64,000 nt of DNA from an uncultured Aquimarina sp. (GCA_947489685.1 CANLEM010000002.1:186001-250000); one strand, 5' to 3'; counted from the first letter of the stretch, positions 45,213 to 54,299 are shown. Numbers and translations are program-made. The notes: a model not told the origin generated them from the letters alone.

Positions 45213-46712
45213 ATGAAAAATAAGGTATTATTCATTGTTACTATTATCGTAGTATTTTTATTGGGATTACTGGCTTCCAGTATCATTAATAGAAAGTCTG
45301 AAGCAAAATACAAATATGTACCTAAAGTAGATATTAGTGAAAATGAACCTCGTAATGCGGTTTGGGGCGAAAATTTCCAAAAAGAATACCAATCCTTTCT
45401 ACAAACGACTGATACTAGTTTTTCTAGCTACCAAGGAGGCTCTGCTATGCGTGATATGCTTGAAGAAGATCCGCGTTTGGTAGTCTTATTTGCTGGATAT
45501 GGTTTCTCTAAGGACTACAATCAGGGTCGTGGTCATTCTTATGCTATCGAAGATATTCATAACACCCTAAGGACAGGAGGCCCCAAAGGAAAAGGCGATG
45601 GACCAATGCCAGCTACTTGTTGGACCTGTAAAAGTCCAGATGTACCCCGATTGATGAATGAGATAGGAATTGCAGAATTTTATAAAGGAAAATGGGCTGA
45701 TAAAGGAGCAGAAATTGTAAACTCTATTGGTTGTGCAGATTGTCATGATCCTAAAAGCATGAAACTTCGTATTACCCGCCCTGCATTAGTAGAAGCTTTT
45801 GATGCCATGGGTAAAGACATCAATAATGCAACACATCAAGAAATGCGTTCGTTGGTATGTGCACAATGCCATGTCGAATACTATTTTGATAAAAAAATAC
45901 CAGGAAAAGAAGGAACTCCTTATCTCGTTTTTCCATGGAAAAATGGAATGGCTGTTGAGGATATGGAGAAATATTATGATGAGTTAGAATTTAAAGATTG
46001 GACTCATAAAATAAGTAAAACCCCAATGTTAAAAGCACAACATCCCGGCTATGAAACCTATGTAACAGGGGTACATGCTGATCGTGGAGTATCCTGTGCA
46101 GATTGCCATATGCCTTATAAAAGTGAAGGAGGACAAAAATTTACAGATCATCACATACAATCTCCATTAAATAATATAGCGAATGCCTGCCAGGTATGCC
46201 ATAGAGAGGAAGGAAGTAAATTAATGGCCAATGTATTTGAACGTCAACAAAAGTCTACAGAAAACCGCTTAAAATTAGAAGATTTACTAGTTAAAGCTCA
46301 TATAGAAGCTAAAAAAGCATGGGATCTTGGAGCTACCGAAGAACAAATGGCCGCTGTTTTAACAGACATACGTCATGCACAATGGCGTTGGGATTATGCT
46401 GCTGCTTCTCATGGTGCTTCTTTTCATTCTCCAGTAGAAACTGCTAGAGTTATAGGTGGTGGGTTAAATATTGCACAAGAGGCTAGAGTGAAACTAGCTC
46501 GTATATTGGCTGATTTAGGACATAATAAACCTGTAGAAATGCCAGATATATCTTCTAAGGAAACAGCGCAAGCTTATGTTGGTCTCGATATAGAAAAGTT
46601 AACAACAGAAAAAGAGGAATTCAAAAAAACACTACTACCAAAGTGGTTAGAAGAAGCGAAAGCCAGAGAAGCAAAACTGGATGTAAAAACTGTTTCTATG
46701 CAAGAAGAATAA
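45213..46712 (+). CDS. nrfA: NrfA, ammonia-forming cytochrome c nitrite reductase
   Basis: The 499-residue periplasmic pentaheme enzyme has an N-terminal anchor or signal. The active-site heme has the special CWTCK motif, and four CXXCH sites follow: CADCH, CAQCH, CADCH and CQVCH. CAQCHVEYYF carries the conserved active-site Tyr and TGVHADRGVSCADCH the distal His region. It reduces nitrite to ammonium with six electrons from NrfH. Confidence 0.96.
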   Translation: MKNKVLFIVTIIVVFLLGLLASSIINRKSEAKYKYVPKVDISENEPRNAVWGENFQKEYQSFLQTTDTSFSSYQGGSAMRDMLEEDPRLVVLFAGYGFSKDYNQGRGHSYAIEDIHNTLRTGGPKGKGDGPMPATCWTCKSPDVPRLMNEIGIAEFYKGKWADKGAEIVNSIGCADCHDPKSMKLRITRPALVEAFDAMGKDINNATHQEMRSLVCAQCHVEYYFDKKIPGKEGTPYLVFPWKNGMAVEDMEKYYDELEFKDWTHKISKTPMLKAQHPGYETYVTGVHADRGVSCADCHMPYKSEGGQKFTDHHIQSPLNNIANACQVCHREEGSKLMANVFERQQKSTENRLKLEDLLVKAHIEAKKAWDLGATEEQMAAVLTDIRHAQWRWDYAAASHGASFHSPVETARVIGGGLNIAQEARVKLARILADLGHNKPVEMPDISSKETAQAYVGLDIEKLTTEKEEFKKTLLPKWLEEAKAREAKLDVKTVSMQEE

Positions 46713-46796
46713 AACAATCAAAATATACTTTTACAAATAAGATATCTTCAGTAGTAAACCTAGTGAAGTTATCTTTCTTTTTTTAAACAATACATA

Positions 46797-49700
46797 ATGC
46801 ACAAATTATATCGTTTTTTTTCCTCACCTATATTGGCTGTTCTATTATTACTGCTTTTTGCAATCGCAATGGCTACTGCTACTTTTGTAGAAAATGATTT
46901 TGGTACCGCTACCGCCTGGAAAATTATCTACGATGCCTGGTGGTTTGAACTCGTTATGATAGGACTTGGTATCTGTTTTGGTACTAATATTTATAAATAT
47001 AAACTTTGGAGAAAAGAGAAGTGGCCAATTCTTTTGTTTCACGTGGCATTTATAGTTATTTTAATAGGTGCCGGAATAACGCGACATTCTTCTTATAGCG
47101 GTATTATGCGTATTAGAGAAGGAAACGCTTCAAACATTATAATTTCAGATCAGAATTATTTGCTAGCACAAATTTCTGATGGAAACAAGACAAAGGTAAT
47201 TCGAAAACAATTGAGTTTCTCTCCAATCAGTGATAATGATTTTACGATAGAAACAGATTTTGATAATATACCTATACGCATATCTCATAGCAAATTTGTC
47301 GCAGACGCTGTACCAGAAATAGTGGATGATGTTGAAGGTGGAAAAGCACTCTTACAACTAGTTGTATCGTCTGGAAACGGAAGGCAAACGGTATTTTTGG
47401 AAAAAGGTGAAGTAGAAAGTATCGGAAAACACCATCATAAAGTTGGATATAATGCCAAAGAAGAAGGAATAATTAATATCATAGAGAAAGATGGTGATTT
47501 TAGTGTAATATCTCCGCGAAATCTTGATTTCTTTATTATGGCTTCTCAAACTGCTGGAAAAATTAAGAAAGATAGCCTACAACGGTTAACTTTACGTACT
47601 TTATATCGTGATGGTGATGCTTCTTTTGTACCGCTGTCTTTTCATCCTAGCGCAACTATAGAACTAGTTAGTGAATCCGAAAAACCAAAGGATAATGATA
47701 GGGGCAAAGATGATGCACTCATTGTGAATGTTAAGGTCAATGATCAGATAGAAGAATCCTCATTATTATATCGAGAAGGTTTTTTACCTACAACACATCA
47801 ACTCGAATTAAATGGATTAACGATACAGCTCTCTTATGGAGCACAAGCACAAGAGGTTCCTTTTTCGTTACATCTTAATGATTTTCAATTAGAACGTTAT
47901 CCTGGTTCTACAAGCCCTTCTGCATATGCGAGTGAAGTAACCATTATTGACAATAAAAAAGAGATACCATATCGAATCTTCATGAACAATGTGCTGGATT
48001 ATCAAGGCTATCGATTTTTTCAGGCAAGCTATGATACCGATGAATTAGGAACCGTACTTTCTGTTAGTCATGATGCTGCTGGAACCTGGATTACTTACCT
48101 GGGATATTTCCTAATGGGATTGGGGATGTTTTTTACATTATTTGGAAAAAACTCAAGATTTCGATTGATCAATCAAAAATTAAGAAAACTAAAACAACGT
48201 CAAATTGTTCCATTATTACTTTTTTTGTTTATATCTACTTTCTGCAAAGGGAATATAACTGAGTCGACTAAAGAACAACAACTTGTAGCGGAACAACAGA
48301 TTGATGCGTATCACGCCGAACTCTTTGGTCGATTGATGGTACAAGATCTAGATGGACGAATCAAACCCATAAATACACTTGCTTCTGAGTTTTTGAGAAA
48401 GATATCTAGAAAACCTTATTTCAAGTATTCAAACAATGGATCAAACATACGTTTAGATGCTAATCAAGCATTTTTAGCGATGCACGTAAATCCAAATGCA
48501 TGGCAACAAATCCCTTTGATTAAGATAGATCAAAAAAAAGGAGGAGTATTATTTAAGCCTTTAGTACTAAGTGAAGATGGTCTGGTTCCATTTAATGCGC
48601 TGTTAGACGAAAAAGGAGCTTATATCTTGACCGAAGCGGTCGAAAAAGCAAATCTTAAGAAACCGGCAGAGCGTAATGAATTTGATAAGGAAGTAATAAA
48701 AGTAGATGAACGTTTCAATATATTGTACAATGTTTTTAGTGGAAACTATTTAAAGGTTTTTCCTAATAGTAATGACAAGAATAACACTTGGTATAGTTAT
48801 ACCTATCATTTTAGGGATTTCCCTGCCGAAGACGGCAAGTTTGTACAATCCATTGTTCCTTCCTATTTTCAGGATGTGATTTCAAAGAATTGGGATGCAG
48901 CAACAGAGAAGCTTTCATATATAAAGACGTATCAAAATGTACTGGGTGCAGCTATTATACCAAATGATGAAAGAGTTGCTGCAGAGTTATGGTATAACGA
49001 GTTGAATCTTAATTTTTGGTTGTTTCAGGTATTTTTTACTTTGGGTTTTATATTATTAGTAATCGCAATTACCAAAATTTTTATTCAAAAAAAATCTATT
49101 GAATTGCTATGGAACATATTGATAATCCTATCGCTAATTTGCTTCTTGATATTCACAGGAAACATATTATTAAGATGGTATGTGGCGCAGCACGCACCCT
49201 GGAGTAATGGGTATGAGATGCTGGTTTTTGTATCGTGGGTGTTGATGCTTTGTGGGCTATTGACTTTTAGAAAATCAGATTTTGCATTGCCATTAGCTAC
49301 TTTGTTTTCTGGTGCATTATTATTTGTAAGTTATCTGGATTGGTTAAACCCTGAGATCACTAACTTGATGCCTGTTCTTAAATCCTCCTTTTGGTTAAAA
49401 GTACATGTAGCAACTATTATTAGCAGTTATGCGCCATTGGCTTTATCTGCTATTTTGGGGCTGATGGCGCTTATCTTGATGATTATCAAAACTGATAAAA
49501 CAAAGACTCCTATTGATATACGTATTAAAGAACTTACTTATATTAATGAAATATCTATGACCATTGGTTTGTTTATATTGGCAGTAGGAACATTTTTAGG
49601 CGGTGTATGGGCAAATGAGTCTTGGGGACGTTACTGGGCGTGGGATCCCAAAGAAACCTGGGCATTGATAAGTATTATCGTATATGCAGTGGTGTTACAT

Positions 49701-49940
49701 CTACGATTCATTCCGAGGTTGCAAAATAGATATGTATTGAATGTAGCCAGTACATTTGCTTTTTGGTCGATTATTATGACCTCTTTTGGCGTAAATTATT
49801 ATTTATCAGGGCTTCATAGTTATGCAGCTGGAGATCCAATACCTATTCCTTCTTTTGTTTATGTATTGGCATTATTGATGATACTTATTGCAGTAACAGC
49901 GTATTTCAGGAATAAAAAAGGAAGCTATAAGCAAGCTTAG
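46797..49940 (+). CDS. Fused CcsB-CcsA (ResB-ResC) cytochrome c heme lyase
   Basis: The 1,047-residue membrane protein has a ResB/CcsB-like N-terminal half (helices at 12-27, 45-60, 80-95 and about 430-455 around a large periplasmic domain). The C-terminal CcsA-like half has the heme-handling WWD motif in SWGRYWAWDPKETWALISII (about 960). Conserved histidines flank it (VAQHAPWSNGYEML, KVHVATIISS). It carries heme across the membrane and attaches it to apocytochromes. NrfI-type fusions next to nrfHA serve NrfA maturation, and the gene order here fits exactly. Confidence 0.95.
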   Translation: MHKLYRFFSSPILAVLLLLLFAIAMATATFVENDFGTATAWKIIYDAWWFELVMIGLGICFGTNIYKYKLWRKEKWPILLFHVAFIVILIGAGITRHSSYSGIMRIREGNASNIIISDQNYLLAQISDGNKTKVIRKQLSFSPISDNDFTIETDFDNIPIRISHSKFVADAVPEIVDDVEGGKALLQLVVSSGNGRQTVFLEKGEVESIGKHHHKVGYNAKEEGIINIIEKDGDFSVISPRNLDFFIMASQTAGKIKKDSLQRLTLRTLYRDGDASFVPLSFHPSATIELVSESEKPKDNDRGKDDALIVNVKVNDQIEESSLLYREGFLPTTHQLELNGLTIQLSYGAQAQEVPFSLHLNDFQLERYPGSTSPSAYASEVTIIDNKKEIPYRIFMNNVLDYQGYRFFQASYDTDELGTVLSVSHDAAGTWITYLGYFLMGLGMFFTLFGKNSRFRLINQKLRKLKQRQIVPLLLFLFISTFCKGNITESTKEQQLVAEQQIDAYHAELFGRLMVQDLDGRIKPINTLASEFLRKISRKPYFKYSNNGSNIRLDANQAFLAMHVNPNAWQQIPLIKIDQKKGGVLFKPLVLSEDGLVPFNALLDEKGAYILTEAVEKANLKKPAERNEFDKEVIKVDERFNILYNVFSGNYLKVFPNSNDKNNTWYSYTYHFRDFPAEDGKFVQSIVPSYFQDVISKNWDAATEKLSYIKTYQNVLGAAIIPNDERVAAELWYNELNLNFWLFQVFFTLGFILLVIAITKIFIQKKSIELLWNILIILSLICFLIFTGNILLRWYVAQHAPWSNGYEMLVFVSWVLMLCGLLTFRKSDFALPLATLFSGALLFVSYLDWLNPEITNLMPVLKSSFWLKVHVATIISSYAPLALSAILGLMALILMIIKTDKTKTPIDIRIKELTYINEISMTIGLFILAVGTFLGGVWANESWGRYWAWDPKETWALISIIVYAVVLHLRFIPRLQNRYVLNVASTFAFWSIIMTSFGVNYYLSGLHSYAAGDPIPIPSFVYVLALLMILIAVTAYFRNKKGSYKQA

Positions 49941-49962
49941 TTGTGCTACAATAGAGAACAAA

Positions 49963-50730
49963 TTATAAATCTACCCATTTCTTGAACCCAGTGGCTTTGG
50001 CTTTGCTTACTACAATACGTTCTTTTGAAACAGGACTTATATTGACAATCAATTTCCCATTAAAATATTGTTTAATATTCTCTATAGCATTTCTATTTAT
50101 TATAAATTGCCTATTCACCCTGTTAAAAACCTCTGGGTTTAGTTCATCCTCAATATCTTCTAGTTTTTTATCAATGTTGTATACTTTATTTTCCGAGGTA
50201 ATCGCCTTCACAACACCTGTGTCTATATAGAAATAGGCAATATTTTCGGTTTTTATAGGAATCAAATCATCTCGATGAAGTACCAGATATGTGGTTTTAT
50301 GAGGTTTTGTTTTAGCTTGAAGTAATTGTAGCATCCCATGAATTTGATTATTTAAAGAACCCTCTGCGTCAGCGCTGTTTTTAAATTTTTGAATAGCTTC
50401 TGACAATTCATCTTCATCAATAGGTTTTAATAAATAATCTATACTATTTACTTTGAAGGCTTTAATTGCATATTGATCATAAGCTGTTGTAAAAACAATA
50501 GGAGTTTCAATTTTGACTTGTTCAAAAATTTCAAAAGAAATACCATCTGCCAAATGAATATCCATAAAAATAAGGGATGCTTCATGAGTACCAGAAAAAT
50601 AATCGATCGTTGCTTTTACAGAATCTAAAACTTTCAATACTTCGATATTGGGATCTATAGCATTTAGTAAAAAAGTGAGTTGATCACTTGCTGTTATTTC
50701 GTCCTCAACAATGACTACTTTCATTTTCAA
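49963..50730 (-). CDS. LytTR-family response regulator
   Basis: The 255-residue protein has a receiver domain with Glu9/Asp10, phosphoacceptor Asp57 in FMDIHLADG and Lys in YLLKPIDEDEL. A LytTR domain lies at about 150-250 (VLHRDDLIPIKTENIAYFYI, then RVNRQFIINRNAIENIKQYF). It ends one base before the ATG-side neighbour, its kinase gene, so the pair is cotranscribed. Convergent with the cytochrome maturation gene. Confidence 0.92.
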   Translation of the reverse strand: MKMKVVIVEDEITASDQLTFLLNAIDPNIEVLKVLDSVKATIDYFSGTHEASLIFMDIHLADGISFEIFEQVKIETPIVFTTAYDQYAIKAFKVNSIDYLLKPIDEDELSEAIQKFKNSADAEGSLNNQIHGMLQLLQAKTKPHKTTYLVLHRDDLIPIKTENIAYFYIDTGVVKAITSENKVYNIDKKLEDIEDELNPEVFNRVNRQFIINRNAIENIKQYFNGKLIVNISPVSKERIVVSKAKATGFKKWVDL

Positions 50731-51837
50731 TTAATTTAAAGGTAGTTTTACTCTAAATATATTCTTTTTATTACTAATACTGATGTGTTGCTTTTGTAGT
50801 AAAAAATATCGTTTATCTAAATTTATTAATCCATTACCGGTACTATCCACAAACGAAGTTCTTAATCGTATTTCATTTTCGACATAAATAATTTCTTCTT
50901 TTGAGTATATGTTTACCTGCAAAGGATTCTTTTTCGAAATCTCATTATGTTTTACAGCGTTTTCTACCAATAGTTGTAATGCTAACGGAGGTATTTCTTT
51001 TTGTAAGTGCTTTTCATCTATTGTTATATCTATTATAAAACGATCCTGATACCTAGTTTTTACCAAATGAACATAGCTGTCTAAAAATTTAAGCTCCTCT
51101 TGTAAAGAGACCAGATCTCTTTCTCCACTCTGTAATATATATCGATACATAAAGGATAGCTTTTTTATAAACTCTGTTGCATTTTTATTATCACGTACTA
51201 TTGAATTTAATGAGTTTAAAGAATTAAAAAGAAAATGAGGATTGATTTGATTTTTTAGCGCTGTTAATTCTTTCTGAAGATTTTGTTGCTTTAGTTTTTC
51301 ATTTTCTAAAAGATCTGCATGATGTATCATTTGATATTTAAGAATTCTCGTGATAAAAATAGTAATCACTAAAACTACAAAATAGACGAAGTACGTAAAC
51401 CCTATTTCTGACTCCAATAAAACTTGTCTTACTGCTAGAGGATAGATCAAAACAAATAACTGAACTATGCCTAAAAACAGCATTGTATTTAATACGATGG
51501 TTAAACTCGTTCTTACGAAAATAGAATACTGAGAATATATACGCTTCCAATTGGTATTAAGTTCTAATGAAACTAACGACATTATAAAAAGAAACAAAAA
51601 GCGAATGATTATATCTCGAAATGAAACTTCTGAGAAAGAATCAAATAATTTCTGGTTTAGATCAAATAATGTCAATGTACGTGGTAAGCTAATAAGGGCT
51701 GCAATAAGCAGTGATACCCTTAACATCACAATGTGTTTTATTTTCCTAGCCCTCAATATAAATAGCGTATTCTTTGATTCGTACTTGTTAAATTTACGTA
51801 AAATTATACTGATCATATGATTATTAACTATGTTCAT
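50731..51837 (-). CDS. LytS-type sensor histidine kinase
   Basis: The start is set at ATG 51837 (about 368 residues). The frame is open 30 codons further, but those codons cover a hairpin leader and look non-coding. There are four membrane helices (LLIAALISL onwards), then a coiled linker. The phosphoacceptor is NPHFLFNSLNSLNSIVRD and the N-box is LQLLVENAVKHN. It is the partner of the LytTR regulator and resembles the pair at 9670-11459. Confidence 0.9.
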   Translation of the reverse strand: MNIVNNHMISIILRKFNKYESKNTLFILRARKIKHIVMLRVSLLIAALISLPRTLTLFDLNQKLFDSFSEVSFRDIIIRFLFLFIMSLVSLELNTNWKRIYSQYSIFVRTSLTIVLNTMLFLGIVQLFVLIYPLAVRQVLLESEIGFTYFVYFVVLVITIFITRILKYQMIHHADLLENEKLKQQNLQKELTALKNQINPHFLFNSLNSLNSIVRDNKNATEFIKKLSFMYRYILQSGERDLVSLQEELKFLDSYVHLVKTRYQDRFIIDITIDEKHLQKEIPPLALQLLVENAVKHNEISKKNPLQVNIYSKEEIIYVENEIRLRTSFVDSTGNGLINLDKRYFLLQKQHISISNKKNIFRVKLPLN

Positions 51838-51865
51838 GTTTTTATTATTTGTTTCATAATAAGAA

Positions 51866-51894
51866 GAAGCCTCCGCAAGGGAATTGGAGGCTTC
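51866..51894 (-). terminator. Hairpin in leader of kinase gene
   Basis: GAAGCCTCC / GGAGGCTTC is a perfect 9-bp stem with an 11-base loop and a TTCTTATTAT tail on the minus strand, 29 bases before the kinase ATG. A further weak hairpin (GAAGTG / CACTTC) lies just upstream. This could be an attenuator or the terminator of a short upstream transcript. Confidence 0.55.
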
Positions 51895-51988
51895 TATGTA
51901 GAAGTGAAGATATGGGGGGCTCTCCACTTCTTTAAATCAATATTTTTTTAGCATACTTCGAATTGGTTCTATACTAATTATTTAAAAA

Positions 51989-52023
51989 GGCAGCCGAAAA
52001 TATCTACTAAATTCCCGACTGCC
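51989..52023 (-). terminator. Terminator of 52058 lipoprotein gene
   Basis: GGCAGTCG / CGGCTGCC (one G-T pair) followed by TTTTTAAAT on the minus strand, 35 bases past the lipoprotein stop. Confidence 0.75.
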
Positions 52024-52057
52024 AGTCATCAACCAAACTCTATTATTAAAAAACAAA

Positions 52058-52711
52058 TTACTTATTCAATTCTTTAACTACCTTTTTAGAGAAATCTATC
52101 GATACTGTCCCAAGGGTTTGTGGATCATCAATCTCTGTTGTAATTACCGATAACAATTGTTTCTCTTTTGGTTGTGTAAGATCATATACTACTGTTTCTA
52201 ACGTATATTTTTTAACATTCTCTGTTATTACAGTGACCGGATCAGAGTCTACATATATTGTTCCGTAGTATCTATAAAATCCTCTATAATATCCTAATCC
52301 GTAATATGACGGGTACACTGTATGAAAGGAATTGTTCTTATTAGTTGTTTTAGTATACTCTTCACTATGTTTTAGCACAGTAACTATTACTACATCTATA
52401 CCATAATTTTTAAGCTTTTCTTTTATTTCTAATGTTTCGGATTTGCTTAATTCTTTGGTTGGGGATGAGTTTGGGAAAACAACATAACTTTCGACCGATT
52501 GGTATCCTTTTTTGTTTAAATTTTCAACTAAATCCTTTTCAAAACGTACTCTAACCGTTTGATCATCTGTTTTACTAACTATCATCACTTTTTTGTCTTT
52601 TATCTCTGGCACTTCAAGATTTCTCCAGGAATCTGTTATTCTTACTGATGAACAGCTTGATAAGAGTATCAACACCATGAATATTCCTGTCATTTTTTTT
52701 ATTGTTTTCAT
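52058..52711 (-). CDS. Lipoprotein, paralogue of the 31612 product
   Basis: The 217-residue protein has lipobox LLSSCS (Cys20). The mature part has DSWRNLEVPEIKDKKVMIVS and SKTDDQTVRVRFEKDLVENL, then a Tyr/Gly-rich insert (YPSYYGLGYYRGFYRYYG, about 133-150) absent from its paralogue. It may be DUF4136-like. The two paralogues stand near opposite ends of one 24.5-kb interval. Two small genes precede it on the same strand. Confidence 0.72.
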   Translation of the reverse strand: MKTIKKMTGIFMVLILLSSCSSVRITDSWRNLEVPEIKDKKVMIVSKTDDQTVRVRFEKDLVENLNKKGYQSVESYVVFPNSSPTKELSKSETLEIKEKLKNYGIDVVIVTVLKHSEEYTKTTNKNNSFHTVYPSYYGLGYYRGFYRYYGTIYVDSDPVTVITENVKKYTLETVVYDLTQPKEKQLLSVITTEIDDPQTLGTVSIDFSKKVVKELNK

Positions 52712-52726
52712 AATTTGTTATGTTTT

Positions 52727-52861
52727 TTAGATGAATAAAAAAACTTCTTCTTGCTTGTGTAAAGGCAGAAACTCTTTTTGGTTTCCATATCCCTTTTTTC
52801 TAACTATACTATTCCAAAAGTTTTTAGAAAGCTTTCCTAGGATTGATTGTATTATTTTCAT
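52727..52861 (-). CDS. Possible 44-residue protein
   Basis: ATG at 52861 opens a 44-codon basic frame (MKIIQSILGKLSKNFWNSIV, then RKKGYGNQKEFLPLHKQEEV) that stops 15 bases before the lipoprotein gene. It is co-directional with the 58-residue frame upstream. No family is known. Confidence 0.45.
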   Translation of the reverse strand: MKIIQSILGKLSKNFWNSIVRKKGYGNQKEFLPLHKQEEVFLFI

Positions 52862-52895
52862 TTTATTATACTTTTAATTAATTTTCTTAAGTGAT

Positions 52896-53072
52896 TTATT
52901 TTCTAATCGCCTTAGCTGCAGCAGATCCCCATTGCTCGAGTCCAATAAAAAATTGTATCAACCATTTTCTGAATTTTTGAATCGGTATTTCAACATTTAC
53001 TTCTTGAGAAACATCTGTTACATCGTATCTATTTTTATTATTTCTTATTATTTTTAAAGGTGCCGTTTCCAT
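52896..53072 (-). CDS. Possible 58-residue amphipathic protein
   Basis: ATG at 53072 to TAA at 52896. It has a basic N-terminus (METAPLKIIRNNKNRYDVTD) and a C-terminal amphipathic helix (KFRKWLIQFFIGLEQWGSAA). Codon use and composition look coding. It lies 34 bases upstream of the 44-residue frame, suggesting a small-gene operon with the lipoprotein. Confidence 0.5.
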   Translation of the reverse strand: METAPLKIIRNNKNRYDVTDVSQEVNVEIPIQKFRKWLIQFFIGLEQWGSAAAKAIRK

Positions 53073-53269
53073 ATTTGTACTTTATTAGATGTTATATTTA
53101 TCCTTGTTTTCTTGTACAAATCTAACTTTGGATGAGTTGTATATTAGAGGTTTTCTGTGTGAAGCTTCTAAAAAGGAAAGTGAAACGGCTCTACTTGATG
53201 GTGAAATATATTAGAGACCTAAATGCATTAGAAAACTAAAAAACAAGGCGCATTGCTACTACAATTTTA

Positions 53270-53824
53270 ATGAGTAATTCTGGATTTGCTCAACTTGAGA
53301 ATATTCTTCTAATAACCGTAGTTGGAGAAAGGGAGGTTAAAGTTAAACCTGATTCTGTAGTATTGAGGATTAAAATTAACAAAGAAATCAGACTCAATCC
53401 TCAAGGGAACTCCAATACTTTTAGGGTTTTTAAGGATGATGACACCAAAAACCTCTCTCCCAACCTCTCTCCCAAATTCAAAACACCAACAAAGCTTTTC
53501 TCTAAAATCACCAATAACTATTTAATAATCAGTAATTTGAATTTAATTTTCGATATAAAATTGATAGTTGTGACCTTCGGGAGAATAATTGGGAAGTTAC
53601 ATACTTTTTATAAAGATGTAGAGCAAACAGAGTTTAAGGCTTTTAATACCATCGCTAATACGATAACGCTAAACAATAGATCTATCTTAAATTATTTTAT
53701 AAACAGAAGTACAAATGCTTCAGCAGAATCATTCAATGCTAAGATAAAAGCATTTAGAGCACAATTCAGAGGAGTCAAAAATGTAGAATTCTTCCTTTTT
53801 AGATTAACAAGAATATTTGCCTAA
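53270..53824 (+). pseudogene. SIMPL-domain relic joined to ISAon1-type transposase C-terminus
   Basis: One open frame joins two unrelated fragments. Residues 1-60 read FAQLENILLITVVGEREVKV then KPDSVVLRIKINKEIRLNPQ, the start of a SIMPL (DUF541) periplasmic protein including the end of its signal peptide. The upstream frame meets a stop soon and the rest of the domain is missing. From about residue 108 the frame reads FYKDVEQTEFKAFNTIANTI, RSTNASAESFNAKIKAFRAQ and FRGVKNVEFFLFRLTRIFA, the C-terminus of an ISL3-like ISAon1-type transposase. Both parts are truncated, so no functional product is expected. Confidence 0.78.
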
Positions 53825-53904
53825 ACACAACATTTAGGCTTGATCCATTTTTAAACTATCTTCACAATTAAGAGAGTCATTTTCAGATATAAAAACTACA
53901 AAAA

Positions 53905-53930
53905 CAGGTACTTCGTTTAGGTACTTCAAA
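53905..53930. repeat. AGGTACTTC arm-type repeats, left of tRNA copy C
   Basis: Two AGGTACTTC units at 53906 and 53919, as at 29330. They would be the right-end arms of the 29.6-54.1 kb element, matching the AGGTACTT arms at its left end (29635-29703). Confidence 0.5.
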
Positions 53931-54083
53931 AAACACGTTTGTATTTAAAAGCATCCTAAATCACTTATAATAAAAAAGTTAACCTGATTATTATCTTAAA
54001 TAATGTATTTGAAACCTTCGGGAGAGTTACATGAAAGGTTCACAATTATGAAGGAAAAATAGATGAAATATTACAAAATTAAA

Positions 54084-54120
54084 AAAGGCTAAAACATTAA
54101 AAATAAATGCTTTAACCTTT
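54084..54120 (-). terminator. Terminator behind tRNA 3'-half copy C
   Basis: An imperfect stem AAAGGCTAAAACATT / AATGCTTTAACCTTT is followed by a T-run on the minus strand. It is related in sequence to the terminator of copy B. Confidence 0.65.
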
Positions 54121-54124
54121 CCTA

Positions 54125-54172
54125 GTAGCGGGAACAGGACTCGAACCTGTGACCTTCGGGTTATGAGCCCGA
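54125..54172 (-). repeat. tRNA-Met 3'-half copy C
   Basis: Forty-eight bases are identical to the intact tRNA-Met 3' half (63241-63288). The match extends three bases further into the anticodon stem than in copies A and B, then departs (GAAAAAGCTA). It forms the boundary between the 24.5-kb and 9.1-kb intervals. The 390-400 bp region ending at its tRNA core (53770-54169) is homologous to 29196-29585. Confidence 0.75.
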
Positions 54173-54217
54173 AAAAGCTATTAACACCACACTGTAAACC
54201 AGCTGTTTATAAATTAT

Positions 54218-54285
54218 TACGTACACAAACACCAACAAATAGGCACAAATAGATACGTAAAAACTGTACGTAACGCTTACGTACA
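54218..54285. repeat. GTACGTA arm-type repeat block
   Basis: TACGTAC at 54218, TACGTA at 54254, GTACGTA at 54267 and TACGTAC at 54279. The same motif is found at 63141 and 63154, at the other end of this interval, and in a diverged form at 18549-18624. Confidence 0.55.
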
Positions 54286-54299
54286 GTTTGTATATTATT

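Noticed and set aside
51838..51927. N-terminal extension of the histidine kinase to 51927
   Set aside because: The extra codons cover strong hairpins and encode no plausible domain. ATG at 51837 gives a normal start.
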